Assembly: GCA_023418925.1 (NCBI GenBank)
Contig: JAEZYS010000003.1
Span: 248,001-312,000, forward strand
DNA from: Bacillota bacterium
GTDB taxonomy: Bacteria; Bacillota; Clostridia; Oscillospirales; Ruminococcaceae
Length of the DNA stretch: 64,000 nt
Direction: 5' to 3'
The notes beneath the pieces were generated by a model. It was not told the DNA's origin and did not search any database. It worked only from the letters and a program-made list of their open reading frames with translations. The stretch's first letter is position 1. The number at the start of each line of letters is the position of its first letter. Positions 9,364-16,980 of the stretch are shown here, in pieces. The translations under genes were made by a program, and so were the position numbers.

Positions 9364-9618
9364 CCCATTTGTCGAGTGAACACACTGTTCAAATCCACTT
9401 TATTCCCGTTTGTTGGGTGAACACCCTTTGAGTTTCCGTTTGTTGAGTGCAAGGCAAAACCGAACCCTGCACCCCTCAAACGGAACTTTTTATTACACTC
9501 AACAAACGGCAGAAAATAAAAAAAGCCGTCAAAAGCCTTGATATCAAGACCTTTTGACGGCTATGTGTGCAAATAGAAGCACCCAACCTTTGTATCAAAG
9601 ATTGGGTGCTTCTATGGC
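9364..9618. repeat. 255-bp non-coding repeat, left copy
   Basis: This stretch matches 56978-57233 over its whole length. The shared order is cccatttgtcgagtgaacac, a second tttgttgggtgaacaccc, ccgtttgttg.gtgcaaggcaaaa, the inverted form acaaacggaactttttattacac, and two hairpins. The right copy ends in the GCCA 3' end of a tRNA-Ser gene; the left copy keeps only that last ggc. Hairpin 1 is 9524-9562 and hairpin 2 is 9576-9612. It could be the scar of an integration event or a dispersed intergenic repeat. Confidence 0.8.
9515..9562 (-). terminator. Hairpin 1 of the left repeat
   Basis: A perfect 12-bp stem (agccgtcaaaag / cttttgacggct) encloses the palindrome cttgatatcaag. On the minus strand a run of seven T follows, as in intrinsic terminators. 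It could end transcripts coming from the cupin gene at 9786-10100. Confidence 0.6.
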
Positions 9619-9663
9619 AAAGGACACGAGTTTGATACAAAATGCACCCGATAGCCTTGTTTC

Positions 9664-9735
9664 CGTTTGTTGGGTGAACACCCTTACAGTTTCCCGTTTG
9701 TTCCGTGTGTAGGGGTGAACACCCTTGATACATAA
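9664..9735. repeat. Partial repeat units beyond the left copy
   Basis: Two further units of the same family occur here: ccgtttgttgggtgaacaccc, and cccgtttgttccgtg followed by aggggtgaacaccc. The core gggtgaacaccc is itself an inverted repeat (gggtg / caccc). They show that the 255-bp repeat is built from short modules. Confidence 0.55.
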
Positions 9736-9785
9736 ATAAAGCCGTACTCTGCAATACTATTTTTCGAGCTTCCAATTCTTTACTC

Positions 9786-10100
9786 TCAATTTTTTGGGGC
9801 GGGAGCCTTCACAACAATTAACTCCAAGGTTTCATCATGCAGATTCTTAACATTCATTTTTGTTTGGAATGGAATCTTTAGAAGAGTGCCGGATTCATAT
9901 TCATGTATGTCCTGTTCGTCCAAGCCAATGGAGAGGATTCCGCGAACGACAGTCATGTATACGTTTGAATTGGAAAAATGCTCAGGCAAGCCCTCGCTTT
10001 TGTTAAACACCATATGCAGATAGTGTACATTTTCATCAAAGATGATCCTCTCTACAGCTTTGTCATTACCCTTTGATAATTTAAATATCTGTTCAACCAT
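9786..10100 (-). CDS. Small cupin-fold protein
   Basis: The protein has 104 residues of mostly short beta strands: VHYLHMVFNKSEGLPEH, then a DEQDIHEYESGTLLKIPF strand pair, ending in LIVVKAPAP. This is the size and pattern of single-domain cupins, which bind a metal or small ligand in a barrel. The usual His pair is weakly conserved here (H at GLPEH and near DEQDIHEYE). It stands downstream of the polyferredoxin gene, with its own predicted promoter and a large palindrome upstream. A redox or metal-linked role is inferred from that context. Confidence 0.55.
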   Translation of the reverse strand: MVEQIFKLSKGNDKAVERIIFDENVHYLHMVFNKSEGLPEHFSNSNVYMTVVRGILSIGLDEQDIHEYESGTLLKIPFQTKMNVKNLHDETLELIVVKAPAPKN

Positions 10101-10142
10101 TGCGGTATACCTCCTGTTTTTATATTCTTTGCAGTGATCTCT

Positions 10143-10192
10143 ATTATATCATAACGAGTTACCATTACTTGTTGTAATTACAACAAGTAATG
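10143..10192 (-). promoter_or_regulatory. Predicted activator-dependent promoter of the cupin gene
   Basis: A perfect 30-bp palindrome covers 10163-10192, with core TTGTTGTAATTACAACAA. Fourteen bases separate it from a TATAAT (minus strand, 10148-10143). The palindrome centre therefore falls at about -41.5 from the expected start of transcription, the class II position for Crp/Fnr activators. There is no good -35 box. The Crp/Fnr gene 700 bases away is the natural candidate. Confidence 0.6.
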
Positions 10193-10197
10193 TCTTA

Positions 10198-10827
10198 TCA
10201 CACGTTCCTACCGTAGTGAATGGCGTTTTTGGGGCAAACCTGACGACAACTTGTGCATTGAAGGCACAATGCGGTGTTTATCTCAGCCTTATTATCCTCA
10301 GAAGAAACAACGATAGCATGTGAGGGACAGTCTTTTTCACATAACTTGCAGCCGATGCAGGCATCCCTATCTACTCTTTCAGAAAGCCTGGCAAAGCGGC
10401 CAAAGGTCCTTTGCAGAGCACCAAATGGGCAGATAAGGTTATGAAATACCTCCGGTTTATATCTTAGTGTGATTAAGACCGATAAAACCAGCCAAAAAGG
10501 CAAAATCGGCAGATTAATTTGCAGCAGTCTTTTTGATAAAATCATAACCGCTATGCTAACGCCTAAGGCTATCCAGGTGAAATACCCATTTTTCAGCCAT
10601 TTGGGAGATTTCGATGTTTGGAGTTTCATTTTTTTAGACAGCCACTCAACGGGAAACATCAGGGTATTCATAGGGCAAACATATCCGCAGTAAACTCTAC
10701 CAAAAATTAGAGCGGCAACCAGGCTTACTCCAAACAATATAAGCCACAGCATTACTTTCCCATTTACCAGTAGAAACAGAAAAAGTGCAAGAAAAAATAT
10801 ACGAATGATGTTGATTATGTATTTCAT
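10198..10827 (-). CDS. NapH-like membrane polyferredoxin
   Basis: The protein has 209 residues. The N-terminal part has about four membrane segments with the cysteine motifs GRVYCGYVCPMN and NLICPFGALQ typical of the NapH/CcoG group. The C-terminal 50 residues carry two [4Fe-4S] motifs, CIGCKLCEKDCP and CLQCTSCRQVCP. Such proteins pass electrons between membrane carriers and soluble partners. The gene is divergent from the Crp/Fnr regulator, with 87 bases between the starts, and a palindrome in that space may control both. The exact electron partner cannot be told. Confidence 0.75.
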   Translation of the reverse strand: MKYIINIIRIFFLALFLFLLVNGKVMLWLILFGVSLVAALIFGRVYCGYVCPMNTLMFPVEWLSKKMKLQTSKSPKWLKNGYFTWIALGVSIAVMILSKRLLQINLPILPFWLVLSVLITLRYKPEVFHNLICPFGALQRTFGRFARLSERVDRDACIGCKLCEKDCPSHAIVVSSEDNKAEINTALCLQCTSCRQVCPKNAIHYGRNV

Positions 10828-10881
10828 GATATATTCGCCTCCTATTGATATATCCTTATTATAATGTTAGAATATATAAAA

Positions 10882-10903
10882 AGGTGTTACCAATGTAACA
10901 CCT
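10882..10903. promoter_or_regulatory. Palindromic operator before the Crp/Fnr gene
   Basis: A perfect inverted repeat (aggtgttac-caat-gtaacacct) ends 11 bases before the regulator's start codon. Its core fits TGTT-N8-AACA, which also fits the palindrome at 10163-10192. It is likely an autoregulatory site of the Crp/Fnr protein, probably repressing because it lies just before the ribosome-binding site. Confidence 0.6.
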
Positions 10904-10914
10904 TCGGAGGTTTT

Positions 10915-11577
10915 ATGAAAAAAAACATGGAATTGATGGGTCAGATTGACCTTATGAAATCAATAACGCCACAAGAAATTGAGTCGTACTTAATTGAAGG
11001 AAGCTGCAAAATCACTCAATACAAAAAAAACAATATTGTTCATTTCGTAGGGGAAGTCTGCTCGAAGCTTGAGATTATTCTCTCTGGCAAAGTGGTTATT
11101 GAGCGCATTGATGAGTCAGGCAATCTAATGACAATAGCGGAGTTTTTGGGTGGTGATGTTCTTGGCGGTAACCTTATGTTTTCAAAAAATCCTTATTATC
11201 CGATGACCGTCACAGCCAAAGAAGCGACACTGATTTTGGAGATTAACAAGGATCGTTTGTTTCGATTATTTTCGGATAATCATGAATTTTTAAGCAGTTA
11301 CCTTGAGTATGTATCAGACCATACGGTAATCCTTGGAGACAGAATCAAGCACTATGTGAATAGGACCATCCGGGAAAGTATAATAAGCTACTTAAATTTT
11401 GAGGCCAAAAAACAAAATTCGAGTATAATTAAGCTTAGCATGACAAAAAAGGCGTTAGCCGAAAGAATAGGCGTTCAAAGGACATCTCTATCCAGGGAAC
11501 TCGCTAAAATGAGGGAGGACGGCTTGATAGAATTTAATTCTGTTTCTGTTACACTGTTGAACAAGTTTTTCGAGTAA
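10915..11577 (+). CDS. Crp/Fnr-family transcription regulator
   Basis: From the ATG at 10915 (cggaggtttt before it) there are 220 residues. A longer frame from 10864 would translate through the operator and is unlikely. Residues about 20-130 form a cyclic-nucleotide-binding-like barrel (SGKVVIERIDESGN, GGDVLGGNLMF). A C-terminal winged helix contains KKALAERIGVQRTSLSRELAKM, the recognition helix of this family. There is no N-terminal Cys cluster, so an Fnr-type iron-sulfur sensor is unlikely. It probably controls the polyferredoxin and cupin genes and itself. Confidence 0.8.
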   Translation: MKKNMELMGQIDLMKSITPQEIESYLIEGSCKITQYKKNNIVHFVGEVCSKLEIILSGKVVIERIDESGNLMTIAEFLGGDVLGGNLMFSKNPYYPMTVTAKEATLILEINKDRLFRLFSDNHEFLSSYLEYVSDHTVILGDRIKHYVNRTIRESIISYLNFEAKKQNSSIIKLSMTKKALAERIGVQRTSLSRELAKMREDGLIEFNSVSVTLLNKFFE

Positions 11578-11727
11578 GTTTGTATTTATTATTTGGATTT
11601 TTCTCCAATATTCAACCGCCCAATCGTTCATCTCTGAACTTATTCGGGCGGCCGAAAGGGAGAGCATTCTGTTTTTATTATGCGTCAAAAATATCACTTC
11701 AACGACTTTGAAGGTAGCGCATTTAAT
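11578..11727. other. Short spacer with a GC hairpin between convergent genes
   Basis: An imperfect inverted repeat (ccgccc ... gggcgg with an inner gttc / gaac) lies near 11617-11652, where the Crp/Fnr gene and the iron-sulfur operon converge. It has no T run, so it is at best a weak terminator. Confidence 0.35.
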
Positions 11728-12087
11728 TTATTCACCGCACTCATCATGATGCTGATGTTCATGGCAAACTGAACCAGTCGATTTTAAAGAGCCTTTCAGG
11801 TACGCTTCTACAGAAGCTTTCGCGTCGCCAGAAGGTCCTACTACAACTTCAACGTTCCTTTCATTAAAAATCTCGACTGCACCTCCACCCATACCACCGC
11901 TGATAATGACATTTACGCCACGATCGGCAAGAAAGTTAGGCAAGAATCCAGGCTTATGTCCGGGGTTGGCGATGGTTTCACTTTTGACAATTTTATCGTT
12001 TTCGGTGTCAAAAATCATGAAACCTTCGCAATGTCCAAAGTGCTCCGTCACCATTCCATTTTCGCTCGCTACTGCAATTTTCATCAT
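11728..12087 (-). CDS. NifX/NifB-type iron-molybdenum cofactor-binding domain protein
   Basis: The protein has 119 residues. MKIAVASENGMVTEHFGHCEGFMIFD is the start of the dinitrogenase iron-molybdenum cofactor family fold, and the GGMGGGAVEIF loop is also typical. The C-terminus ends in a His/Cys-rich tail (CHEHQHHDEC) likely to bind metal. Family members carry Fe-S-containing cofactors or clusters. No nitrogenase is present, so it more likely belongs to a general Fe-S or metallocofactor pathway. It is the last gene of the operon and starts next to the stop of the Mrp gene. Confidence 0.8.
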   Translation of the reverse strand: MMKIAVASENGMVTEHFGHCEGFMIFDTENDKIVKSETIANPGHKPGFLPNFLADRGVNVIISGGMGGGAVEIFNERNVEVVVGPSGDAKASVEAYLKGSLKSTGSVCHEHQHHDECGE

Positions 12088-12088
12088 T

Positions 12089-12928
12089 TTAGTTTTCCTC
12101 CATTTTTTCTAATATTTTTGCAACCGGCTCAAGCCAATTGCCATCGAAAAGCTCTATCATACCCTTGTCACACGCAGCTGAAATCTTCGGTTCAATAGGT
12201 AGTTTAGCAAGAACCTTTAAATTATGTTTATCGGCAATTTTTTCAATATGGCTTTCGCCAAATATCTGATAGTCCTTGCCGTTATCAGGGCATTTAAAAT
12301 AGGACATATTTTCTACCAGACCGATAATGGGGATATTCATCATCTCAGCCATCTTAACAGCTTTTGATACAATCATGGATACCAGTTCTTGTGGCGAAGT
12401 CACAACAATAATTCCGTCAACAGCAATGGATTGAAATACCGTAAGAGGAACATCACCGGTACCCGGCGGCATATCAATGAACATGAAATCCACATCGCTC
12501 CAGATAACATCTGTCCAAAACTGCTTCACTGTTCCGGCAATAATAGGCCCTCTCCAGACAACCGGATCAGTATCGTTTTCTAAAAGCAAATTAACTGACA
12601 TTATGTCAATACCGGTCTTTGTCTTAACAGGAAATAGACCGAATTCATTTCCTGAGGCTTTCTCCTTGATGCCAAAGGCTTTCGGGATAGAAGGCCCGGT
12701 AATATCCGCATCCAGAATAGCGGTATGATATCCCATTCTATTCATGGTGACTGCAAGCATGGAGGTTACCAGTGACTTGCCGACACCACCTTTGCCGCTG
12801 ACAACACCAATGACTTTTTTTACACTGCTCATCTCATGCAGCTTTTCGGAGAAGTCTGTTTTTTGTTCTTTTCTTTCTTCGCAGTCCTCCGAGCAGCTAC
12901 CGCAGCTTTGATTGCAACTTTCGCTCAT
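12089..12928 (-). CDS. mrp: Mrp/NBP35-type Fe-S cluster carrier ATPase
   Basis: The protein has 279 residues. The N-terminus has a cysteine cluster (CNQSCGSCSEDCEE) as in Nbp35-type carriers. The deviant Walker A is GVVSGKGGVGKSLVTSML, followed by DADITGPSIPKAFG. MPPGTGD is diagnostic of Mrp. A CxxC-like ECPD/FKCPDNG segment lies near residue 225. Mrp proteins bind a [4Fe-4S] cluster and deliver it to client enzymes in an ATP-dependent way. Its operon also has an IscU-like scaffold, which would supply clusters. Confidence 0.9.
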   Translation of the reverse strand: MSESCNQSCGSCSEDCEERKEQKTDFSEKLHEMSSVKKVIGVVSGKGGVGKSLVTSMLAVTMNRMGYHTAILDADITGPSIPKAFGIKEKASGNEFGLFPVKTKTGIDIMSVNLLLENDTDPVVWRGPIIAGTVKQFWTDVIWSDVDFMFIDMPPGTGDVPLTVFQSIAVDGIIVVTSPQELVSMIVSKAVKMAEMMNIPIIGLVENMSYFKCPDNGKDYQIFGESHIEKIADKHNLKVLAKLPIEPKISAACDKGMIELFDGNWLEPVAKILEKMEEN

Positions 12929-12945
12929 AATTTTGCTCCTTTATT

Positions 12946-13767
12946 TTAGATTGTTATTGCACTGCCTGCTGACAGATAATCAATACTATTACCCATAGTA
13001 GATTTCAACCTTTCATAGGCTTCTATTCCTGTGCAATGGCAGGTATAATACTTTGCTTTTGTACCCATTAGATATTGACCAATCCTATCTATCGTATCAG
13101 CGTCCTCGTTTCCGCCTGAGCGGCTGGAAAGATGAAATCCACCTATCACATAGTCGGGCATTCGCCCTTTGACCGAGTGAAAATGCTCAAGTATATTAAC
13201 AATGCCATTATGAGCGCAACCTGTTACTAATAGGGCTTTCCCGTCTTCCTCTATCACGAGGTTTTGTTCATGGGCAAATGTATCATCTACCGTTTGCCCT
13301 TTACACTCCGTGAGCAAACCACAATTTGATTTTGGACGTGGCTCTCTTTGGGCAATATTTGAGAATAGCTGGATTCCACTGCTGATAAAGAATCGGTCTG
13401 ACGTGGGAACAATTTGCGTGTTTTGCTTCAGGTTTTCATCAAGACCAATAAAATCTAATTTATCACTTGGGCGGATAGCATAGTGTTTCCCAAAAGCGAG
13501 CCGATGTAGAAATACCTCAGCTTTTGTGTTTTCTTTCAAAAATGTATTTAGTCCTCCGCCATGGTCATAGTGCCCATGGGAAATTACGAGAAAATCAACA
13601 TCAGCAATATTCACATCAAGCTTTTTTGCATTTTGAAGAAACAACTCGCTTGCACCAACATCAAATAATATTTTGTGTTTCTTTGTTTCGATATACAGGC
13701 TAAGTCCATGCTCGCTGCCAAAGTCGTTTGATATCGATGTGTTTTCTACTAAAGCTTTAATACGCAT
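12946..13767 (-). CDS. Metallo-beta-lactamase fold hydrolase
   Basis: The protein has 273 residues. The metal-binding motif SHGHYDHGGG is intact, and further ligands appear in VTGCAHNGIVN and GGFHLSSR. This subgroup is often named after methanogen dihydropterin phosphate synthase, but its members are common in clostridial Fe-S operons and their substrate is unknown. It is cytoplasmic, with no signal peptide. It lies 5 bases downstream of a ferredoxin-ATPase gene and 17 upstream of Mrp, so it is part of one operon. Confidence 0.8.
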   Translation of the reverse strand: MRIKALVENTSISNDFGSEHGLSLYIETKKHKILFDVGASELFLQNAKKLDVNIADVDFLVISHGHYDHGGGLNTFLKENTKAEVFLHRLAFGKHYAIRPSDKLDFIGLDENLKQNTQIVPTSDRFFISSGIQLFSNIAQREPRPKSNCGLLTECKGQTVDDTFAHEQNLVIEEDGKALLVTGCAHNGIVNILEHFHSVKGRMPDYVIGGFHLSSRSGGNEDADTIDRIGQYLMGTKAKYYTCHCTGIEAYERLKSTMGNSIDYLSAGSAITI

Positions 13768-13772
13768 GCCTT

Positions 13773-14648
13773 TTAGCCACCACCCTTTTCAAGAAGCAGG
13801 TTTATCGTCTTGTGATAGACCTCTTTAACAGCCGTCCCCGATATGCAGTCTATATCTACAATGGTTTGACCATTATTAATAGCTTTTACGGCGTTGGAAT
13901 CAAACGGTATCCTACCGAAAAAGGGCAGATCTTGTCTTTTACAAAACTGTTCAATCTTTTCAGCGTTTTTAGTGTTGGTGTCATATTTGTTTATACATAC
14001 TGCTGTCTTAGTGCCGAATTTCTCCGCTGTATTTATAATGCGCTCCATATCGCTGATACCTGATATAGAAGGTTCTGCGACGATCAAAACCATATCCACG
14101 CCGCTAAGGGATGCAATAACAGGGCAGCCTATTCCGGGAGATCCATCAATAATGGCCAGTTCAGTTTCAACTGCTGCCGCCTTCATTTGTTTTTTTACCT
14201 CAGTGACAAGCAATCCGGAGGTACCACTGCCCATTTTGAGCTGCCCTGTTGAAAATACTTTTTCTCCATCAGAATACAGCATCAATTCTCCAGCCACGGC
14301 CGGTATCATAGTTATCGCTTCCACAGGACAAACATATGCGCAAACGCCGCAGCCTTCACATGCAAAAGGATCAACCTTATAGTGCGACTCTGCTTTGATC
14401 GCATCAAATCGGCAGTTTTCTCTACACTGATCGCACTGGGTACACAGTTCCGGGTTTATCTCTGCTTTTGGCAACCCATAATAATCTGCTTTTGCAGGCT
14501 CAACACCCCATCCCGTAATGAGGTGCAGGTTAGGCGCATCTACATCACAATCCGCATATGCTTTGGCATCAGCAAGCTTTATAAACGCACTCGCTATTGT
14601 CGTTTTTCCGGTGCCACCTTTGCCGCTAAGGATTAGTAGTTGTTTCAT
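13773..14648 (-). CDS. MinD-superfamily ATPase with two ferredoxin motifs (second)
   Basis: The protein has 291 residues. A P-loop LSGKGGTGKTTIASAF opens it. An inserted 2[4Fe-4S] ferredoxin follows, CTQCDQCRENCRF and CEGCGVCAYVCPVEA (residues about 70-110). DGSPGIGCPV is the Walker B-side signature of this group. Such proteins are thought to act in Fe-S or cofactor assembly with NifX-like partners. Its start overlaps the stop of the paralogue upstream by 23 bases, which implies translational coupling and a heteromeric pair. Confidence 0.85.
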   Translation of the reverse strand: MKQLLILSGKGGTGKTTIASAFIKLADAKAYADCDVDAPNLHLITGWGVEPAKADYYGLPKAEINPELCTQCDQCRENCRFDAIKAESHYKVDPFACEGCGVCAYVCPVEAITMIPAVAGELMLYSDGEKVFSTGQLKMGSGTSGLLVTEVKKQMKAAAVETELAIIDGSPGIGCPVIASLSGVDMVLIVAEPSISGISDMERIINTAEKFGTKTAVCINKYDTNTKNAEKIEQFCKRQDLPFFGRIPFDSNAVKAINNGQTIVDIDCISGTAVKEVYHKTINLLLEKGGG

Positions 14649-15486
14649 TACACTGCACCTCCTTTCTCACCGTGTTAAGCAGAGAAGCAAACAGTTCTCG
14701 GTACTTTTCATTTTTATTAACAGCAATTTCTGCATTCGAGTTCAGGGTTCCAAGTTCATTGTCAAATGGAATTTGACTTAAAATGTTAATATTTTTTTCT
14801 AAGCAAAACTTCTCTGCAGGGTTTTCTTCTTCTAAACATTTGTTAAGAACCACCCCAAATGGCTTATTAAATAACTTGACCAATTCGTATACCATATTAA
14901 GGTTATGGACACCAAACAACGTCGGCTCCGCTACCAATACACAATAGTCCGCATCTTTGATGCTCTCCATCACGATACAGGCGCTTCCGGGAGGGCAGTC
15001 GATAAATGTCTGCTTATTTACTTCCGAACTTTCCTCAAGCAGCTTTTTTATAATAGGAATCCCCGTAGCTTCACCGGTGTTCAATATTCCTGTCCATACC
15101 GTTACTTCGTCGGAAATCCCTTTTTGTACTTTGCCAATAACCTTTGCTTTCTCTGTTAGTGCCTTTTCAGGACAAACCAAGATACAGCCACCGCAGGAGT
15201 GGCACACATCGTCAAAGACAATCAGTTTGTTTTTAATATAGGCGAGGGCGTTAAAGTTGCAAAAATCAACGCATTTTCGACATCCATTGCATAATTCTTC
15301 ATCCACTTTTGGAATCTTTACTGTTATTTCTTCCTCCCTGACTCCTTCAGGCTTAAAAAACAGATGTCCATTCGGCTCTTCTACATCACAGTCTATATAT
15401 GTGGATTCCTTCGATGCCGCAGCTAAATTCACTGATACCAGTGTTTTTCCTGTGCCGCCCTTGCCGCTAAGCACAGCTATTCTCAT
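14626..15486 (-). CDS. MinD-superfamily ATPase with two ferredoxin motifs (first)
   Basis: The protein has 286 residues from the ATG at 15486. A longer frame to 15564 overlaps the NifX-like gene and is not needed, because the P-loop begins right at MRIAVLSGKGGTGKT. The ferredoxin insert has CNGCRKCVDFCNF and CHSCGGCILVCPEKA, and DCPPGSACIV follows. It is a paralogue of the next gene. The two probably form a complex that uses ATP to move electrons or clusters. It starts 2 bases after the NifX-like gene. Confidence 0.85.
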   Translation of the reverse strand: MRIAVLSGKGGTGKTLVSVNLAAASKESTYIDCDVEEPNGHLFFKPEGVREEEITVKIPKVDEELCNGCRKCVDFCNFNALAYIKNKLIVFDDVCHSCGGCILVCPEKALTEKAKVIGKVQKGISDEVTVWTGILNTGEATGIPIIKKLLEESSEVNKQTFIDCPPGSACIVMESIKDADYCVLVAEPTLFGVHNLNMVYELVKLFNKPFGVVLNKCLEEENPAEKFCLEKNINILSQIPFDNELGTLNSNAEIAVNKNEKYRELFASLLNTVRKEVQCNETTTNP

Positions 15487-15487
15487 A

Positions 15488-15856
15488 TTAATTGCCCCCG
15501 TGCCCGTGAAATCCGGCATGAGTTTCATCCAGCAAAGAAAGTTTTCCGGCAATAAAAGCATCAATATTATCTTTCGCTGAACCTGTTGTCGTTTTATAAA
15601 TTTTGATTTCAGCGGGTTTTAGCACATCAGCAGCATTTTCTCCTAAGCGGGGAGTGAGCAAGGCATTGGCTTTGTTATCCACTATTATTTGTGCAGCTTT
15701 AATCCCTGCACCTCCTGTGCTTGCCGCCGCACTGTTGTCAATAAATATACTTTCCTTGGTTTCTACATCATAAATAAGAAAATAGGGAGTACGTCCAAAG
15801 GATACACATACATTCGACTCCAAGGTTTTCTCATCTACTGGAATTGCTATTTTCAT
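15488..15856 (-). CDS. NifX/NifB-type cofactor-binding domain protein
   Basis: The protein has 122 residues. MKIAIPVDEKTLESNVCVSFGRTPYFLIYD opens the family fold, and STGGAGIKAAQ forms the glycine-rich loop. The C-terminus ends HAGFHGHGGN, which may bind metal. It is a diverged paralogue of the gene at 11728-12087. Its start overlaps the IscU-like gene by 26 bases. The two NifX-like genes sit at opposite ends of the ATPase genes. Confidence 0.8.
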   Translation of the reverse strand: MKIAIPVDEKTLESNVCVSFGRTPYFLIYDVETKESIFIDNSAAASTGGAGIKAAQIIVDNKANALLTPRLGENAADVLKPAEIKIYKTTTGSAKDNIDAFIAGKLSLLDETHAGFHGHGGN

Positions 15857-16205
15857 AAGAACCCTCCGTTCTATTTTTGTTTAAATAATTCTCAATTGCG
15901 TTGCGTAGCGCACTCACACCTAAATTTGAGCAATGAACCTTATTTTCAGGAAGTCCATCTAAAGCCTGAATAATATCTTCTTCCGTAATATTCAATGCTT
16001 TCTCTAAGGTTTTACCCTTTGCTAATACCGACGTCATACTGGATGTTGCAGTTGAAGCCGGGCACCCAAATACAAGATAGCTGCTTTCCTCTACACGATT
16101 ATCTTTTACCTTTAAATAAACGGTTAAATAATCTCCGCAGGAAGGATCTCCGTAGCTTCCTTCAGCATCTGCATCCGGCATACTATAGGCATTTTGAGGG
16201 CACAT
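15831..16205 (-). CDS. IscU/NifU-like Fe-S scaffold
   Basis: The protein has 124 residues. The three expected cysteines are visible: GDPSCGDY, VFGCPAS and NKVHCSNLG. These hold the nascent [2Fe-2S] or [4Fe-4S] cluster in scaffold proteins. A short MCPQNAYSMPDAD leader precedes the domain and adds one Cys. No cysteine desulfurase gene adjoins it, so sulfur must come from elsewhere in the genome. It should hand clusters to Mrp and to the ferredoxin-ATPases encoded downstream. Confidence 0.85.
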   Translation of the reverse strand: MCPQNAYSMPDADAEGSYGDPSCGDYLTVYLKVKDNRVEESSYLVFGCPASTATSSMTSVLAKGKTLEKALNITEEDIIQALDGLPENKVHCSNLGVSALRNAIENYLNKNRTEGSYENSNSSR

Positions 16206-16237
16206 AAAATGTTCAATTACTTTTTCTGAATATATAA

Positions 16238-16615
16238 TCAGTCACCTCGATCCGCGTCATCTATAAAGCGCCGACCACGCCTATGCCTATGGCAGCCACG
16301 GCCACAACCATTCCCTAATCCTTCACAAAGCCGGTATTCGCCACCTTCAATCGAAAGCACCTTTCCATTTACTAAAGATTCAGCCAGCTTTTTTCTGGCC
16401 TCTATATAAATGCCTTGAACGGTGCTACGAGCAATATTCATTTGCTTGGCACACTCTTCTTGAGTAAAGCCCTCCAAATCAATAAGCCTTATAGTTTCAT
16501 ATTCGTCTACGGTCATGTTTACATGGTTTTCAGCGTCGGCAGGCGAATCAAGAGGCCCAAATCTATTGCTTTCAGGCAAACAGCAAACTTTTCTCCACTT
16601 CATCGGTCTCGCCAT
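16238..16615 (-). CDS. DUF134 helix-turn-helix regulator
   Basis: The protein has 125 residues. It opens with ARPMKWRKVCCLPE and contains NMTVDEYETIRLIDLEG followed by FTQEECAKQMNIARSTVQ, a sigma-region-4-like helix-turn-helix characteristic of DUF134. A Cys/His/Arg-rich C-terminus (GCGRGCHRHRRGRR) may bind metal or a cluster. It is the second gene of the operon and probably regulates it, possibly by binding the palindromes at 16981-17029. That target is an inference. Confidence 0.8.
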   Translation of the reverse strand: MARPMKWRKVCCLPESNRFGPLDSPADAENHVNMTVDEYETIRLIDLEGFTQEECAKQMNIARSTVQGIYIEARKKLAESLVNGKVLSIEGGEYRLCEGLGNGCGRGCHRHRRGRRFIDDADRGD

Positions 16616-16636
16616 AATTCATCACCTCCATTCTAA

Positions 16637-16672
16637 TCAGAAATAACCAGAGCGTCCTCCGGTTATTTCTGA
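16637..16672 (-). other. Intercistronic hairpin
   Basis: A perfect 12-bp stem (tcagaaataacc / ggttatttctga) lies between the DUF5320 and DUF134 genes. No T run follows, so it may set relative mRNA stability rather than end transcription. Confidence 0.5.
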
Positions 16673-16678
16673 TGCCCA

Positions 16679-16957
16679 TTATAGGTTCTCTAATTGCTTA
16701 TCAATAACTTCGAGTCGATCTTGCAACATGGTTTTCTGTTCATTCAGCAGCTCTTTTTGTGTTTTTGGAGAAGTCTGGTTAATCGCAAAACCTCTACCAA
16801 AGCCACGACCAAAACCGCGTCTGCAAGCAAGTCCAAGACCTAATCCCATTCCGAGACCAGCTCCGTACTTTACTGCATTAGCACCTGTGCAAAGCCCTAA
16901 TCCTCTTCCAGTCATTGATCCCGCACCCATTGGGCCGGTTCCATCCCTTCTTGGCAT
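16679..16957 (-). CDS. DUF5320 small Gly/Arg-rich protein
   Basis: The protein has 92 residues from the ATG at 16957, which follows aaggaggtgaaaag. The MPRRDGTGPMGAGSMTGRGL opening is diagnostic of DUF5320. A Gly/Arg-rich middle and a C-terminal coiled coil (QKELLNEQKTMLQDRLEVI) follow. Function is unknown, but the family accompanies NifX, DUF134 and Mrp genes in anaerobes. It is the first gene of the operon and lies directly behind the promoter. Confidence 0.8.
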   Translation of the reverse strand: MPRRDGTGPMGAGSMTGRGLGLCTGANAVKYGAGLGMGLGLGLACRRGFGRGFGRGFAINQTSPKTQKELLNEQKTMLQDRLEVIDKQLENL

Positions 16958-16980
16958 ACTTTTCACCTCCTTATGGTTTG

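Noticed and set aside
9614..9712. 32-codon plus-strand ORF after the left repeat
   Set aside because: It runs through repeat units, has no ribosome-binding site, and its start is only the common ggc end of the repeat.
9228..9775. Minus-strand ORFs with repeated HPTNGNK and HSTNGNS units
   Set aside because: They are translations of the short non-coding repeats. The ORFs have no ribosome-binding site, and copies of the units run in both directions.
10864..10914. Upstream start for the Crp/Fnr gene
   Set aside because: It would put the operator inside the coding region and has no ribosome-binding site. The ATG at 10915 follows cggagg.
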